A stretch of 64,000 nucleotides of DNA, taken from Brachionus plicatilis (taxonomy: Eukaryota > Rotifera > Eurotatoria > Ploima > Brachionidae). The notes below the pieces were generated by a model that saw only the letters and a program-made list of their open reading frames with translations, ran no database searches and was not told where the DNA came from. Of this stretch, positions 1 to 11,425 are shown piece after piece. The position numbers were made by a program, and so were the translations under genes. Numbering within the stretch: the first letter of the stretch is position 1; every line of letters starts with the position of its first letter. Location of the stretch: contig QEOQ01000274.1 of the NCBI GenBank assembly GCA_010279815.1, positions 546,856-610,855 of the forward strand, given 5' to 3'.

Positions 1-640
1 AAACAAAGAATTTTTTTTTTTTTTGGTCGTTTTTGTTGTCTTTTTTTCAATGTGTCCTTGAGAATTGATTTTGAAAAAAATATTTTTTTTAAAATTTTTA
101 TTTGGCAAAAAATTATTTTTACTTTAAGAGAAAAAAAATGAAAAAAACTTTATTGACTTAGAAATTTTGATCAAAATTTGCACAGCTAATTTTTAAATTT
201 GAATTTAGCATTAAAATTTACTAGGGCTAAAAATAATGCAAACCAATTTAAATTTTTCAAAAATTTTATATTATTAAAAATGGACGTTTTGAAATGATTG
301 AAAGATAATTATAAACGATCAATAACAAAATTATTAATAAATTTCGGAAAAAAATCACAAAAAGTTAGCTCTCCAAACTTAGTTTTTGTTTTTGGTACAA
401 TCAAATTATTTTTATTTATTAAATTGTATTTAAAGTTTCTTATTTTATTTTCTTTTAAAATTTATTGTAATAAAATATGGCCATTGTCCAGTTTAAATAT
501 TTTAAAACCAAAGCTTAGCAGTCTAAAAAGAACCCTTGTGTTAGAACCCAAATAATCCATATTTCTCAAAAAAGTTATCTATATCGTTGTTTTCAAAATT
601 TGAAAAGTCAAATTTAAATAGTTTAAACAAGTCAGAATAA
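1..640. other. AT-rich gene-free stretch
   Basis: Low-complexity A/T-rich DNA. The open frames here have no recognisable protein features and skewed AAA/TTT codon content. I see no gene, repeat terminus or RNA. Confidence 0.5.
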
Positions 641-644
641 ATTG

Positions 645-881
645 TTTCACCTTTTGCGCAAGTCTGCAAAATCTGTGCGAATTGTGCAAAATTGCACTTT
701 ATTAAAAAGTATCAAAAATAAAACGCAATTAATTTGCACAGATTTTACAGACTTGCACAATATGTGAAACAAAGGTTTTTTCAGCCTGTTTCATTCACAG
801 AACAAGTTTTTGACTAAAGTAACTAAAGTTATAAAAATTTTTCATTTTTATATTGGAAGTTTTGTATGAAATTTCACAATG
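645..881. repeat. Palindromic MITE, TTTCACCTT/TGCAGACTT family, left-truncated
   Basis: The middle and right arm match the complete palindrome at 61691-62004: an inner inverted pair around GTCTGCAAAA and TTTTACAGAC, then a right arm containing ACAAGTTTTTGAC and ending TGAAATTTCACAAT. The corresponding left arm is missing, so the copy is truncated. Non-coding. Confidence 0.6.
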
Positions 882-1437
882 CCAAACTATTATTTATACT
901 GCTACACATATCTTGTTTTAAATATTGCCTGTGTAATTTATCACCTAAAATTAAAAATTTGCCAAAATAGAATTTTTTATTATTATTTATTAATTTAATA
1001 GATGATTTTTGAAAAATCATAGAAAATAAAATTTCTAATTTGTATAATGAACTAAAGGCACTTATGAGAAAATGAAACCTAAAAAGTGAATTAGAAGGAG
1101 GAAATATCACCTGTTAATCTAAACAAGTTAATATCATGCCAAGAAGAAAATCAAAATACGTTAATTTATATCAAAAAGATTATTTATATGCTAATAAAAT
1201 TTAGTTCACATTAACATAGTCAATTTAATTAACCTATTGCCAATAAATGTTAAATAATTGCCTATAATAAAAAAAAAATTTTTTGAAAAAACAAGTTAAT
1301 TTAATGCCAAAAAAAGTTATTTTTGATAAAAAAAATTAAAGTTAATCATTGTCTTTTAAAGCAGTTGTTTGCCATTAAAATTAAGTTAAAAATTTAAATA
1401 TATTTAGGCTTTGATTTCGGTAGATATGAGAAAAAGT

Positions 1438-1839
1438 CAGAGTTGTTTAAAAGTCCAAGTCAACAAAAAAAAAGTCCTAGTTTAGACTTCAGATCTTAAA
1501 AATAATGAAAAGCGACTGGAAAAAATGCTTTGACAGTAGTTGAGAATTAGGCTGAAATTTTCATAATCATCCATTAAATATAATTTTCCTAGAATAATTC
1601 ATCTACATAAATGGAAAAACAGGAAAATTTATTTGATTAACTTGTAAAACTGAAAAAATGACCTTTGGGATTTCGGAACTTCAAGTCATCAAGATTAACA
1701 CAATTTATTATTTTAAAACACTTTAAAAATTTTCGTGTCATGATATTCATCAAAAAAAAATTGAAAAGTTTTTGACTTTTCAAAAAGCCAAGTCCGGACT
1801 TGGACTTGACTTGAGACTTGTGACATTTAAACAACTCTG
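1438..1839. mobile_element. hAT-like MITE, CAGAGTTGTTTAAAAGTC family
   Basis: The terminal inverted repeats are CAGAGTTGTTTAAAAGTC at the left and a near match to its complement at the right. The element is flanked by a perfect 8-bp duplication GAAAAAGT (1430-1437 and 1840-1847). An 8-bp duplication and CAG termini are typical of hAT-derived MITEs. No transposase is inside. Related copies lie at 26543, 48777 and, as one end only, 26282. Confidence 0.8.
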
Positions 1840-2052
1840 GAAAAAGTATAAAGAAACTCAATTTAAAAAATTTCAGAATCTTCATTTTAAAAATTCTAAT
1901 ATGACCGAGCATTCGACTCAGAATTTTCTCATCTTTTTGAATATGATGTTAGTTTACTTAATTACAAAAAGGCTTATAGCGAAAAAACTAAAATTTACTT
2001 ACCTCTATTTATTACATATATTTTTTAGCATTTAATTTTTTTTTTAAAGTTT

Positions 2053-2746
2053 ATTTTAGTAGTAGTAGTACAGTCAATCTTTGGTATAACGAACTACTTT
2101 GACCGAAAATTCGGTATTCGTTATATCGAAATTCCCATATAAAATGATAGGGACAAAAAAATTTCTGTATCACTGTCTTGGATTCTCTGAGTGTGAAATT
2201 ACCAAAGGCTTCAGTTTCTCCCGACCAGACATGCACGAGAAAAGTAATGAGATACGCTCTTTCGAAACTTTAACGTCGTTCGGGACTTCAAGAGAGATAC
2301 ATTTTCTCTTTTTGCATACTTGCTTTTCATTCATTTTTATCAATTAGAATTTTTAGATAAACAATAATAAGTAATTGTCAAGTATTTATTTACTATTTTT
2401 TATTATCAAGGTGTAAATTAACCGATGTCATTTTTTTTAAATTCTTTATATAAAGTTTTTTTCTTAAGAAAAGTATTACTCGGTTTTTTTTTATTAGTTC
2501 GTTGTATCGGGATTTCGTTATAAAGAGGTTCGCTGTAACAAAGAAAATTAGCAATCTTTTTGTTTTATAAAAAATCGGTTCCTGGATTCTTATTCGTAAT
2601 AAAGAGGATTTCGTTATATGGGGGTTCGTTATACGGAGGATCGACTGTAGTATAAATGCTGTGGAAGACTTGAGTCTCTAAGTAGTAGCGCATGTACTAC
2701 TTGGAGACTCAAATCTCCCACAGCATTTTTACTACTACTAAAATAG
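2053..2746. repeat. Foldback hairpin element split by a pogo MITE
   Basis: Sequence at 2053-2070 plus 2650-2746 forms an almost perfect hairpin of about 115 nt. One arm contains ATTTTAGTAGTAGTA and AATGCTGTGG, the other CCACAGCATT and TACTACTACTAAAAT. The left arm is interrupted by the pogo-like element at 2071-2647, which inserted at a TA. Confidence 0.7.
2071..2647. mobile_element. pogo/Tigger-derived MITE copy 1
   Basis: The inverted termini match the family consensus CAGTCGATCCTCCGTATAAC and are flanked by TA (2069-2070, 2648-2649), the target duplication of Tc1/mariner/pogo elements. Subterminal repeats carry many TATAACGAA units. On the minus strand a short remnant matches the N-terminus of the small transposase-derived frame in the 27876 copy. 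Internally deleted, 577 bp. Confidence 0.8.
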
Positions 2747-3855
2747 ACTTAAAAAAGTTTATTTAAGTATATTTAAGTAGTATTTTTTTAAGTTTATTTT
2801 TATATATAAAATTTTAAAATGTCCCTTTTTATTGAACTTAAAAAGGTTTAATATTTTAATTGATTTTAATAAAAACTTTTAAAGACAAGAAATAAATTTA
2901 ATTTTTTAAAATTTATAAATTTTTTAGTTGAAAAATAAAATTATTTTAGTTTGAATGAATGAATATAAAAGTTATAAATTTGAATTTGTCAATTAACTTA
3001 ATCTGAATTATTGAAGTTGTTGATTGTTTTTGTTAAATAAATTAGAGATCAATCATTTTGATTTTAACTTGATATTGAACAATTATTAGACAAACATGTC
3101 TAGTAATATTGAATTTTTTTTTAAATAATTTATTTAAAAAAACCACCTTTTACTTAAAGATAAAGAAAAAAATCATATCTTCAACTTTATCTAGGCGGTT
3201 AAATTAAATTTTTGTAATGAATCCAAAGAAATGAAAATTCAGACAATCAAATTATTTTTAGTTTAAATTCCTTTTCAATAAAAAAGTTTCGTTAACTATT
3301 ATTTTTTTTCCATTAAAATTAAATTCAAAAGTAACTTCGATTAGGTCACAAATTAAAAGAGATCTTTGTCTTTTTTCTTCTATTTTCCCACAAGAACTCG
3401 GCTTGACTTGCTGATTTAATCGACTAAACCACTTATATTTTAATAGGTCCGAAAATCCATCATACAAATAATTTTTCCAATCATCAGCAGAACAAAAAAC
3501 ATTGACTTAGTAACCTAACTGCTCCTTGAATCATATGACACACAATAAAATTGAATTTGACACACAGACACATTCTACTAATTCTAATCACAATAAAAGC
3601 CTAATAATTTTTTTTAAAGATGTAAATTCAAAAAGTGGAGTTGTTATTTAGGAAATAGACCCAGTGTCAAAATTTTATTTTTAAACTAAATCTAATTTAA
3701 TCGGCTTATTTATCAACTTAGCTTTGACCGCTTTTTACCAAGCTTTTTTTTTGTTGCATGATTTTTTAAAAAATAAAAATAATCAATCACTATTTTTGTT
3801 GATTTGACCCTTGATGAAATTCTTTTTGGCTGCTAGTTTTAAAAATTTTTTCTAG
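2747..3855. other. Gene-poor stretch with one possible minus-strand exon
   Basis: Mostly AT-rich DNA. A minus-strand frame near 3258-3490 has balanced amino-acid composition (Cys, Trp, Asp/Lys rich) unlike the surrounding low-complexity frames, so it could be a terminal exon, but I find no family match and no strong splice acceptor. Confidence 0.25.
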
Positions 3856-4117
3856 AATTGATTGAAAAAAGTTCAACAGGAGTAGAACTATCGCACATAC
3901 TAAACACTATTTCGGAAGAGAACTGGCAAGATTTGCCGCCTGGTGGAGGACTGCACGCCAAGTAAGATGCGGCCATTTTTGTCCTTTTTTGTGTCTAAAG
4001 TGTTTGTGTTTCAGGCAAGCCTTTATCGAAGCCATTTTCAACCGTCTAGTTCACAAAAGTCCGAGCAACAACGACGACGATAGCAATAGTAAAAGCTATC
4101 TATTGAATCATAGTTAA
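3856..4117 (+). CDS. 3' end of an unidentified spliced gene (two terminal exons)
   Basis: Two exons join in frame. The first (3856-3961) follows a TCTAG acceptor and ends at a GTAAGA donor. The second (4015-4117) follows TTTCAG and ends in TAA. They encode about 68 residues including QDLPPGGGLHAKQAFIEAIF, then an Asp/Asn/Ser-rich tail. Composition, splice sites and AATAAA signals near 4290-4310 argue for a real host gene. Upstream exons were not found in the AT-rich DNA to the left. I do not recognise the family with certainty and assign no function. Confidence 0.55.
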
Positions 4118-4493
4118 TGTTGAAATTGAAATTTTAGTCTTTGTTTTATTCAAACAGTCGCTGTTTTTAAAAAAGAAATTTTTTGATTAAAACAAAATAA
4201 TAAATCAATCACACAAACACTTTTTTGTCAAAATTTTTGCCTCGATCTCGAGAAGATAAAGAGAGCGTTCAAAATACTTATTTTCACTAATAATAAAGTA
4301 ATCAATAAAGCATTTTTTTTCAACTTTTTTTTATATATTTTTTTTCGTTTATGAAAGCAATTAATAAAATTTTGGAAAGTTTTTTTTTTTCAATTTTATT
4401 TATTTAATGTCAATACTTTTCCTATTATTTGTTGGTTCAATGGAAGAGACAAGTACTTGAAATTAACTGATTGTTGTTTATCTAAAAAATTAT

Positions 4494-4594
4494 AAATGAA
4501 TAAAACTCAAGTCTCAAAATTAGATAGAAATAATAAAAAAAAACATTCTGAACAAAAATTATCTACCTGGAGACTGGCTAAAGATTACAGCGTA
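4494..4594 (+). CDS. Possible short first exon, unidentified
   Basis: An ATG opens a Lys-rich frame of about 33 codons ending exactly at a strong GTAAGT donor. No downstream partner exon is evident, since the next coding-like sequence is a LINE relic. Weakly supported. Confidence 0.2.
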
Positions 4595-4724
4595 AGTAAA
4601 AATTTTGACAATGCTGATCAAACTGTTGATACTTTTTTGCTTAATTAATTATTTAAAATTTGTTTAACAAAGAATAACTTATGCTTTTAATTAATTTGTT
4701 TAATCGACTCCAATTCCCAGAGGC

Positions 4725-4895
4725 TGTTACCAGATTGTGAAAATTATTTGCTGATGAACCAAATGGATTTAACTACCCTACAAAATGACATAAATCAACT
4801 GATTGAATGGTCAAATACATAGCAAGTGGAATTCAATTATGATAAATGCAAATTCATGGCTTTCAATAAAAAACATTTAGTAGGGCAATAGTTAG
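4725..4895 (+). pseudogene. LINE reverse-transcriptase fragment
   Basis: The translation contains LQNDINQLIEW and NYDKCKFMAFNKKH, the region just after the YxDD block in CR1/L2-like LINE reverse transcriptases. In-frame stops interrupt it. The 29222-29290 region of the larger LINE relic encodes the equivalent segment, so this is a dead fragment of a related family. Confidence 0.65.
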
Positions 4896-5284
4896 ATGGG
4901 TTTGGAGTGGAGGAAGTTTTTTTTAGGGATCATAGTAATGCTTGCTATTTTGCAGGATTTTTGGACTTGACTGAGTTTCAAACTCATTTTATAAAGTTGA
5001 CTTATTTCTATTAAAGTCTCTTAATGTAAATATTTTAGCATAAACTTGTGAATACAATCCAGACCTGATCCGGCTAATTCTTTGAGTTTTTTTAAAGCAT
5101 TTTTAAATGTAAAAGAGTAACAGACTCGTACAGATAATTTTTAATCTTTTTTTAACAATTTCAATTTCAGTAGTCATTTGAAATATTTCAGAATTTTCAT
5201 CTAATCCAGAAAAATCGTGATGAGGACTAAAAGTTGTTTTTAACGTTTCCAAAAAATTTCCTTTTTTCTATATCTGTATTAAAT

Positions 5285-7018
5285 AGTGCTGGGCGGCGGC
5301 CAGGCCTGGCCGGTCCGAACGCACTTTGGCGGTCAGACAAAATCAACGGCAAAAAATTTCAGGGAAAAAGTTTTTGATGTTCTTTTAGGCTTTTAATTTA
5401 AAGAAACGAAAAATTTTCAAATGTTACATACAAATCTCTAAACTCTAATCTAGAAAAAAAATTCAAAAATTTAGCTTTTTCAGGTAAAAATTATTTTTTT
5501 TCTAAAAAAATTTGGCATTTTCTATTAAAATTAGTGTTGGGAACCGTACAAACGGCCATTTATGCGGCCAGACCGGCGGCCAAAAATTTGGACCGCCGAG
5601 TTGGCCGGCCAAATCATTGACGGCCGGCCAAATGTACGGCCAATTTTAAAACGGACGGCCACTTTGGCGGCCAGACCGGCGGCCAAAAATTTGGACCGCC
5701 GAGTTGGCCGGTCAAATCATTGACGGCCGGCAGTCGGATTGTGGTCACAATATGACAGAATTTTACTAGAAATAGCTGCAGCAGCGGTGCTAATGTCTTA
5801 CAGAAGCGATGCCAAAGAAAAACTCAGAGATGATCAAAATAGAACAGTTGAAGCAATAAATAAGAACGAGGACAAAGTGGCTCTAAATGTGATAAATACT
5901 GTCCAGACTTTTTTCAAATGCTGTGGTGCTAACGAATGACTATTTGGATTTGACTAATATGACTTCTTGCCAAATTCCAGATTCCAAACTAGATCAACCG
6001 ATATTTTATCAAACTGGCTGCTATAGCGCCATCATTAGCTTTATTGATACGCATTTGCCACTTTTACTTGGATATACTATCATCTTAATTTCATTTCAAA
6101 TATTTTGTCTGCTTGTCTCTATCACTATCTAGGTTGTGCACAAATTAAATATAATGAATATGAAGATATTTAATTTTTTGTTACTTGCTTGGACCATTGA
6201 TTTTTTATGTAAAATTCGACTGAAAGATAAATATTTAGAGTTTCACTCAATTATCAATAAAAATTTAATTAGTTTCATTTTTTTTGAGACATTTGGCTTT
6301 TTGTTGAAATTTTTATAATTATTTGAATAAAAAAAACAAGATACTTGCAAAAAAAGGAAATTGAAAACTTGAAGCTTTATTTTTATTTCAAAATTAAAAT
6401 TTAGCTGAAAAAATGTTTGTTTCAATTTAAAAAGATAATTTAAAATCCTTCAATTTGAAAAATAATTTTTTATTAATATAAATTTTAAGATGCATTTGTT
6501 TTGTTTTCAATTAATGTAACTAAGAAATTTCTAAATTTTTTGCCGCTGGTCTAGCCGCCAAATTGGCTGTCCGTTTTAAAAATTGGCCGGCCAACTCGGC
6601 GGTCCAAATTTTTGGCCGCCGGTCTGGCCGCCAAAGTGGCCGTCCGTTTTAATATTGGCCGTACATTTGGCCGGCCGTCAATGATTTGGCCGGCCAACTC
6701 GGCGGTCCAAATTTTTGGCCGCCGGTCTGGCCGCCTTTTTTTGGCCGCGTTCGGACCGGCCAGGCTTGGCCGCCGCCCAACACTAATTAAAATAAAATTT
6801 TTGTCAATTTTTTTAATCTTAAGGGAATTTTTTTCGCTAATATGGTATGATCGCAAATTTCGTCATCCGTCTTTGATTTGGCCGGCCAACTCAGTCCAAA
6901 TTTTTGGCCGCCGGCCTGATCGCCAAAGTGGCCGTCCGCCTTTATAACCGTCCGTCTAGGCGGTCTTGTTCGTAAATTTTTGGCCGCATCAATGGCCGTT
7001 TGTACGGTTCCCAACACT
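5285..7018. mobile_element. Nested GGCC-rich foldback repeats enclosing a tetraspanin fragment
   Basis: Four termini of one family occur: AGTGCTGGGCGGCGGCCAGG at 5285, AGTGTTGGGAACCGTACAAA at 5533, and their complements ending at 6784 and 7018. The order suggests an inner copy (5533-6784) in opposite orientation inside an outer copy (5285-7018). The arms are built from GGCCGGC, GGCGGCC and CCAAATTTTTGG units, strongly GC-rich against the AT-rich background. Between the arms lies tetraspanin coding sequence. Reading frames within the arms (e.g. 6551-6856 minus, 6612-6947 plus) are repeat artefacts. No transposase is encoded. Confidence 0.65.
5731..6132 (+). pseudogene. Tetraspanin fragment (third membrane helix to C-terminus), frameshifted
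   Basis: The frame starts inside the third transmembrane helix (ILLEIAAAAVLMSYR), runs through the large extracellular loop with the family CCG motif (FFKCCGAN), then jumps one base near 5936 into a second frame that holds later loop cysteines and the fourth helix (LPLLLGYTIILISFQIFCLL). Tetraspanins are four-pass membrane organisers. Helices 1 and 2 and the upstream exons are absent; coding begins at the edge of the GGCC repeat, where a CAG could act as splice acceptor. This looks like a captured and decayed gene piece, although a single base error could explain the shift. Confidence 0.7.
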
Positions 7019-8480
7019 AGTATCTGTCAAATAAAAACTTTGGAGTGTTTTTAGAGATCAATATATTTTGAGACTGAAATGGAGATATTGTTATCAGTGA
7101 TTTTAGTTTGTTAGCAGAATTTTAATGTGTTAATTCATTTTAATTTTTTTAAACTATAAATACAATGGAAAAATAAAAGCCTAATAATACGGGGCAGTTA
7201 GAAAAAAAAAACTCAGCAGTTTAAACTAAAATATGGATGAATATTCATCCAAATTTTTTTTTGGCATTTTCTAATAGAACTCGATGCGCTGATTAATATT
7301 ATATGTGAAATATTACTAATTATTTAATTTTTTCATATTGTAAGGCCACTCAAAGTTTGAACCTATTATAGATGGTGGAATTTTTGTTTTAGGATAGAAA
7401 AGTTGCTACAAATAATTTTTTTTTCCTGAAAAAAATGTTTCTAGCATAAAATTCTCTCAGGATTTCGAAAATGCTATGCAGTTTTTTTATATCACTTTTT
7501 CTTTTTATCAAAAAATTAAGAATAATCCAAAAAAAAATAATTTTTCTCTTCCAGAGCGTCAGGTGCGATAAGACGTTAAGACAAAAATTTTCTGAGACAC
7601 ACTTTTTTATCTTATTTTAGGCCGCTAATAACATATTAAAATATCTAAGATTGGAAAACTTGGCTTCCTTCACTTTTTAAGAAACAAAAACTGTTAAAAA
7701 ATCAAAAACTTTTTTTAATTTAAAAATCAAATGAAATATGCCTAATATGATGGAGATGTTAAGTTTTTCGGACAAAATATTAATCTACGTATATGAAAAC
7801 CCAATAAAAATTCTTTTAATGATGGATTTTTTAATTTTTATTTGACTTTTTACCATTTTTTTCTAGCAAAGAATAGTCAAAATAACTAAATTTTGTTGCT
7901 TGATTCTAAATTAATTTTTCTTAACTAGAATTTAAGATGTTAATCAATCAACAATCTTTCAGATGAACAATAAAATCACCAAAATTTCTTTGTATTATTT
8001 AAAACTAATATTTGATAATTTTTTTAGCTATGATCACAAAATAAATACTCGAAAAAAATGAATAAAAAATTATGAATTATTTTAATATTTGTAGAGCATT
8101 TGGTCATTTTTAAAATAATTTTATGTTTTCAAAATTCAAAACAGATAGAGTTTTATTTATATATTAATATTAGAAATTTTTTTTGATGCAAAATGCTTTT
8201 GGATTATTATTCAACATCCTTTTTCAGGTAAAACTCTCATCATATAGCGTGCGCTATTAAGCATATACTAATATAGCGCAAGAAGCACAACAACTAACCG
8301 CTTTCTAACTATTTTTGATAAAATCGACTAACTCAATCTTTTTTTTTATTTTTTCTTCTGGTTAATTGACAATTTCAGTTTATAATTTAAAGCAGAAACT
8401 CAATATTTTTTTCTTTTTCCAACTTTTCAATATATAAAAATTTCGTGAACACTTTCCTAACATGGGGCTGAAAAGTAGTG
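7019..8480. other. Gene-free AT-rich stretch
   Basis: No coding frame, splice-site series or repeat termini that I can support. Homopolymer-rich DNA. Confidence 0.5.
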
Positions 8481-8486
8481 CATAAT

Positions 8487-9478
8487 ATCGATGTATATCG
8501 ACACTCGATATTATTTAAAAACATTCTCTAATAATATCGATATTCAAAAAAAAAAAAAAAAAAAATTCGATAATTTATGGATATGATAAATTATTATCGA
8601 TAAAATATTAAAGTAATTTTATAATATCGATAAATTGCCGATTTTAAATATAAATATCAATATTATATCGATACGAAAAATTTTTATCAATATTTTATCG
8701 ATATTAAATTAAAATATCAAATAATTTCGATAATTTTAACTCATAAAAAATTTAAATAAAAAATTAAATTTTTTAAACTTAAAATCTAAAATCGAGTTTT
8801 TGTTTTAAGTTTTTTAAAAGATAGTTGAAAGATTCCAATCTAATTTTTACATAATTTTTAAAAAATTTTTAAAACAAAAAATATTCACTCTTCTTTTGAA
8901 TTTTAAAAAATGATTTACACAAATAAATAATATATATATTCAATGTTTTATTTCTAATGCATGTTCTTGAATTTCATTTATTCTATTTTTTTAAGAAACA
9001 ATTGAAAAAAAAGTGACTTTTTATTTGAAAAATTTATTAAATTTAATTTTGAAAAAAAACTATTCTTCAATTAACCATGGTTCTAAAATTTATTATTCAT
9101 TACCTAAATCGATAATCTCAAAATTCAAAAATTTTAAAATTTTAGATATACTACATATTGAATTATTTAATCGGTTAATCTCGATATTTAATCGATTAAG
9201 TAAGATATTTTCAATAAAATATTGATATTAATATTTCATTTCAATATTTGATCGAAAATATTTTCCTCTATCGATTAAATATCGAAAGTTTTCTACTTCA
9301 TCGATAAAATATCAGTATAACTTAAAAATATTCATATTCGACTGATAGATTAGAATGCAATCTATAAGTTTTTTAAAAAAAAATCAATATCGATACCTAA
9401 TTTATCGATATTTCTAATTTATCGAGTTAAACAATATCTAAATCTTAATTGTAAAAATTACGTCTAGTATATTCTATC
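8487..9478. repeat. ATCGAT-dense degenerate repeat tract
   Basis: Across about 1 kb the motif ATCGAT or close variants (TATCGATA, AATATCGA) recurs at irregular spacing on both strands, far denser than elsewhere in the window. No constant unit length is visible. The 9013-9225 frame is not credible as a protein. It may be a decayed palindromic element or satellite-like expansion. Confidence 0.6.
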
Positions 9479-9483
9479 GATTA

Positions 9484-9790
9484 AGACAGATAGCAAGTTT
9501 AAGCATAGATAAAAATAATTTATTACTTGGAGGAGATGGCAAAATAGTCGAAATAGACGAGAGTCTTTATGCACGTGTCAAATATAATAGAGGAAAAGAT
9601 TTGAAGAGATTTCAAGTGTGGGTATTTGGTTGAGCGAAATGAAAAACAATAAGTGTTTCATGTTAAAAGTTCCGAACAGAGAGGCCTACTCTGACTGTTG
9701 GAGCTCATACAATAAAATCAAAGAAATAAAAATTTTTAAACACAAGATTGTAAACCACTCATATAATTTAATAGATCCTAATTCAGGTTA
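9484..9790 (+). pseudogene. Merlin/IS1595-like transposase relic, intronless
   Basis: The translation gives [19 protein letters not shown], then [12 protein letters not shown], a stop, and after frame shifts VPNREA followed directly by YSDCWSSYNKI and VNHSYNLIDPNSG. This parallels the transposase at 59659-60640, including the first (VEIDES) and second (YSDCW) catalytic aspartates. About 17 codons between them are deleted. It lacks the intron that interrupts the complete copy at 60122-60180. Confidence 0.75.
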
Positions 9791-10424
9791 ATTTTTTTTA
9801 ATATCAAAAAGTTTCAAATTTTTAAACAATTAATTTTTTAGGAGCTTATGTTATTTGAATGGATATTCATTCGAATATTCTATCAGCAATTGGAAATTTT
9901 GAATATTTAGAATCCCATTTTGTTCGAAAACCTCAAAATAGTCGCCCAATTTCCATGAGTTTTTTTAGCCACCTCTTTACTTCCGGCGGTTAATTGTGTG
10001 AGGTCCAAAGATATATCCTAAAATTCTAAAATTTGAAAATCATTTTTTTAAAAATTAAAAAACATTACAAGTCGATCTTGAATTAAATTCTAAATGCTAA
10101 ATTCCTACGCTTTCAAATGTGCCACTTTTTTTAGAGGAATTTATCTTTATTAATCACCCGACTCTCCGTGAAGATTAAAATATGCAACAAATTGGAGAGA
10201 TTTTGCAGAATAGAATTCAGTTGTAAAAATCTGATCAATACTGTGCAGTTTGCAGAACCATTTTTGTGCAATTAAAAAAAATTTATATCGTTTTTACATT
10301 TTGTGCTGTAATTTTTGTACTTAACTTCCAATACAAAGACAAAAAACATTTACAACTATTGAAAAAATTTTAAAAAATTGACTGTTTTTCCAAAATTTGA
10401 AAAAATTTTTTTTTCTTTTATAAC
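9791..10424. other. Gene-free AT-rich stretch
   Basis: No supported gene. A short segment near 10190-10260 resembles the TGCAG-rich middle of the palindromic MITE at 61691, but too weakly to annotate. Confidence 0.4.
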
Positions 10425-11105
10425 AGTATTTTACGAAAAATTACGTAAATTTTCAGGATTTTATTGAGATAATTTTGGTAAAATTTGGCAAAATTAAAAA
10501 CTGCCAATTCAAAATTCAAAATTTTTTCCAAAAATCAAAAATTTAAGAAATTTTTTTTTATAACAATTTAAAAAGGCATCTTGAAGTTTTGGATCAAAAA
10601 AATCAGATCAAAAAGTAATTTTTTTATAACTTTTGAATGGTATTTGATTAAATCTCTCTGAAAAATGCTAAATAATACAAAATACATGCTGATTATTAGA
10701 AAAGTCTCTGCAATTAAATTGCGCAGTTGAATTAAATACTTTTTAATGACATGCATTTTCCTGCAAAATTGCAGAGTTTTTGCAGAGCCTATTCTAATAT
10801 TCAGCATGTATTTTGCATTATTTAGCATTTTTCAGAGAGATTTAATCAAATACCATTCAAAAGTTATAAAAAAATTACTTTTTGATCTGATTTTTTTGAT
10901 CCAAAACTTCAAGATGCCTTTAAAAATAACTATTTTTTTGACCAATTTATAAAAAAAATACTTTCTTAAATTTTCGATTTTTGGAAAAGACATTGTTTCA
11001 AAAAATTTTGAATTTTGAATTGGCCGTTTTTAATTTTACCAAATTTTACCAAAAATTATCTCAAAATCCTGAAAATTTACGTAATTTTTCGTAAAATACC
11101 TCTTT
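10425..11105. repeat. TTTTACGTAA-family foldback, interrupted by a Merlin-like MITE
   Basis: Outer arms at about 10430-10565 and 10930-11105 are inverted copies: TTACGAAAAATTACGTAA on the left pairs with TTACGTAATTTTTCGTAA on the right, followed by matching AATTCAAAATTCAAAATTTT stretches. The middle is occupied by the MITE at 10575-10918. A related foldback is at 14753-15222. Confidence 0.6.
10575..10918. mobile_element. Palindromic MITE, GGCATCTTGAAG family, copy 1
   Basis: Termini are GGCATCTTGAAG and its complement CTTCAAGATGCC, with a perfect 8-bp target duplication TTTAAAAA (10567-10574, 10919-10926). Nearly the whole element folds back, so frames on opposite strands encode the same peptide, a repeat artefact. 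A GG start and 8-bp duplication fit a Merlin-derived non-autonomous family. Confidence 0.8.
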
Positions 11106-11279
11106 TTCACTTTTCGGATTTTACGTTAATTTACGTATAATGTGCTAAAATTTGGTTAATTTACGGTATTTTACGTAATTTTTCGTAAAATACTGTTATC
11201 AAATCACCACTGTATATTTACAAAAAAATTTATTTACCAAATTTTTTAAGATTACGTAAAATTAGTCGATTCTGGACCT

Positions 11280-11425
11280 TTTATAAAAGCACTGTAGCTG
11301 CAGAAATCTGAAAAATCTGTGCCAATTCTGCAAATTAGTTTCCTATTTTATAGCATTGAAAATATAACCTAATTAATTTACACAAATTTTGCAGATTTCC
11401 GCAGTAGGTGAAACAAAGGTTATTT
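11280..11425. repeat. Core of the TGCAGACTT palindromic MITE family
   Basis: Inverted segments CTGCAGAAATCTGAAAAATC and ATTTTGCAGATTTCCGCAG, followed by GGTGAAACAAAGGTT, match the centre of the elements at 645 and 61691. The arms are missing. Confidence 0.5.

Noticed and set aside
874..1110. 78-codon minus-strand frame, and frames at 298-555, 1637-2035 and 9013-9225
   Set aside because: AT-driven composition, overlap with repeats and no splice or domain signals.
6551..6947. Reading frames on both strands, rich in Arg/Pro/Ala/Gly
   Set aside because: They translate the GGCC-rich inverted repeat; composition follows the repeat and frames occur on both strands.
8487..9478. Possible CRISPR-like or regular satellite array
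   Set aside because: No constant repeat length, no unique spacers of uniform size, and the genome is eukaryotic.
10568..10952. Two opposite-strand frames sharing a 35-residue peptide
   Set aside because: The shared peptide results from the palindromic MITE arms, not from coding selection.
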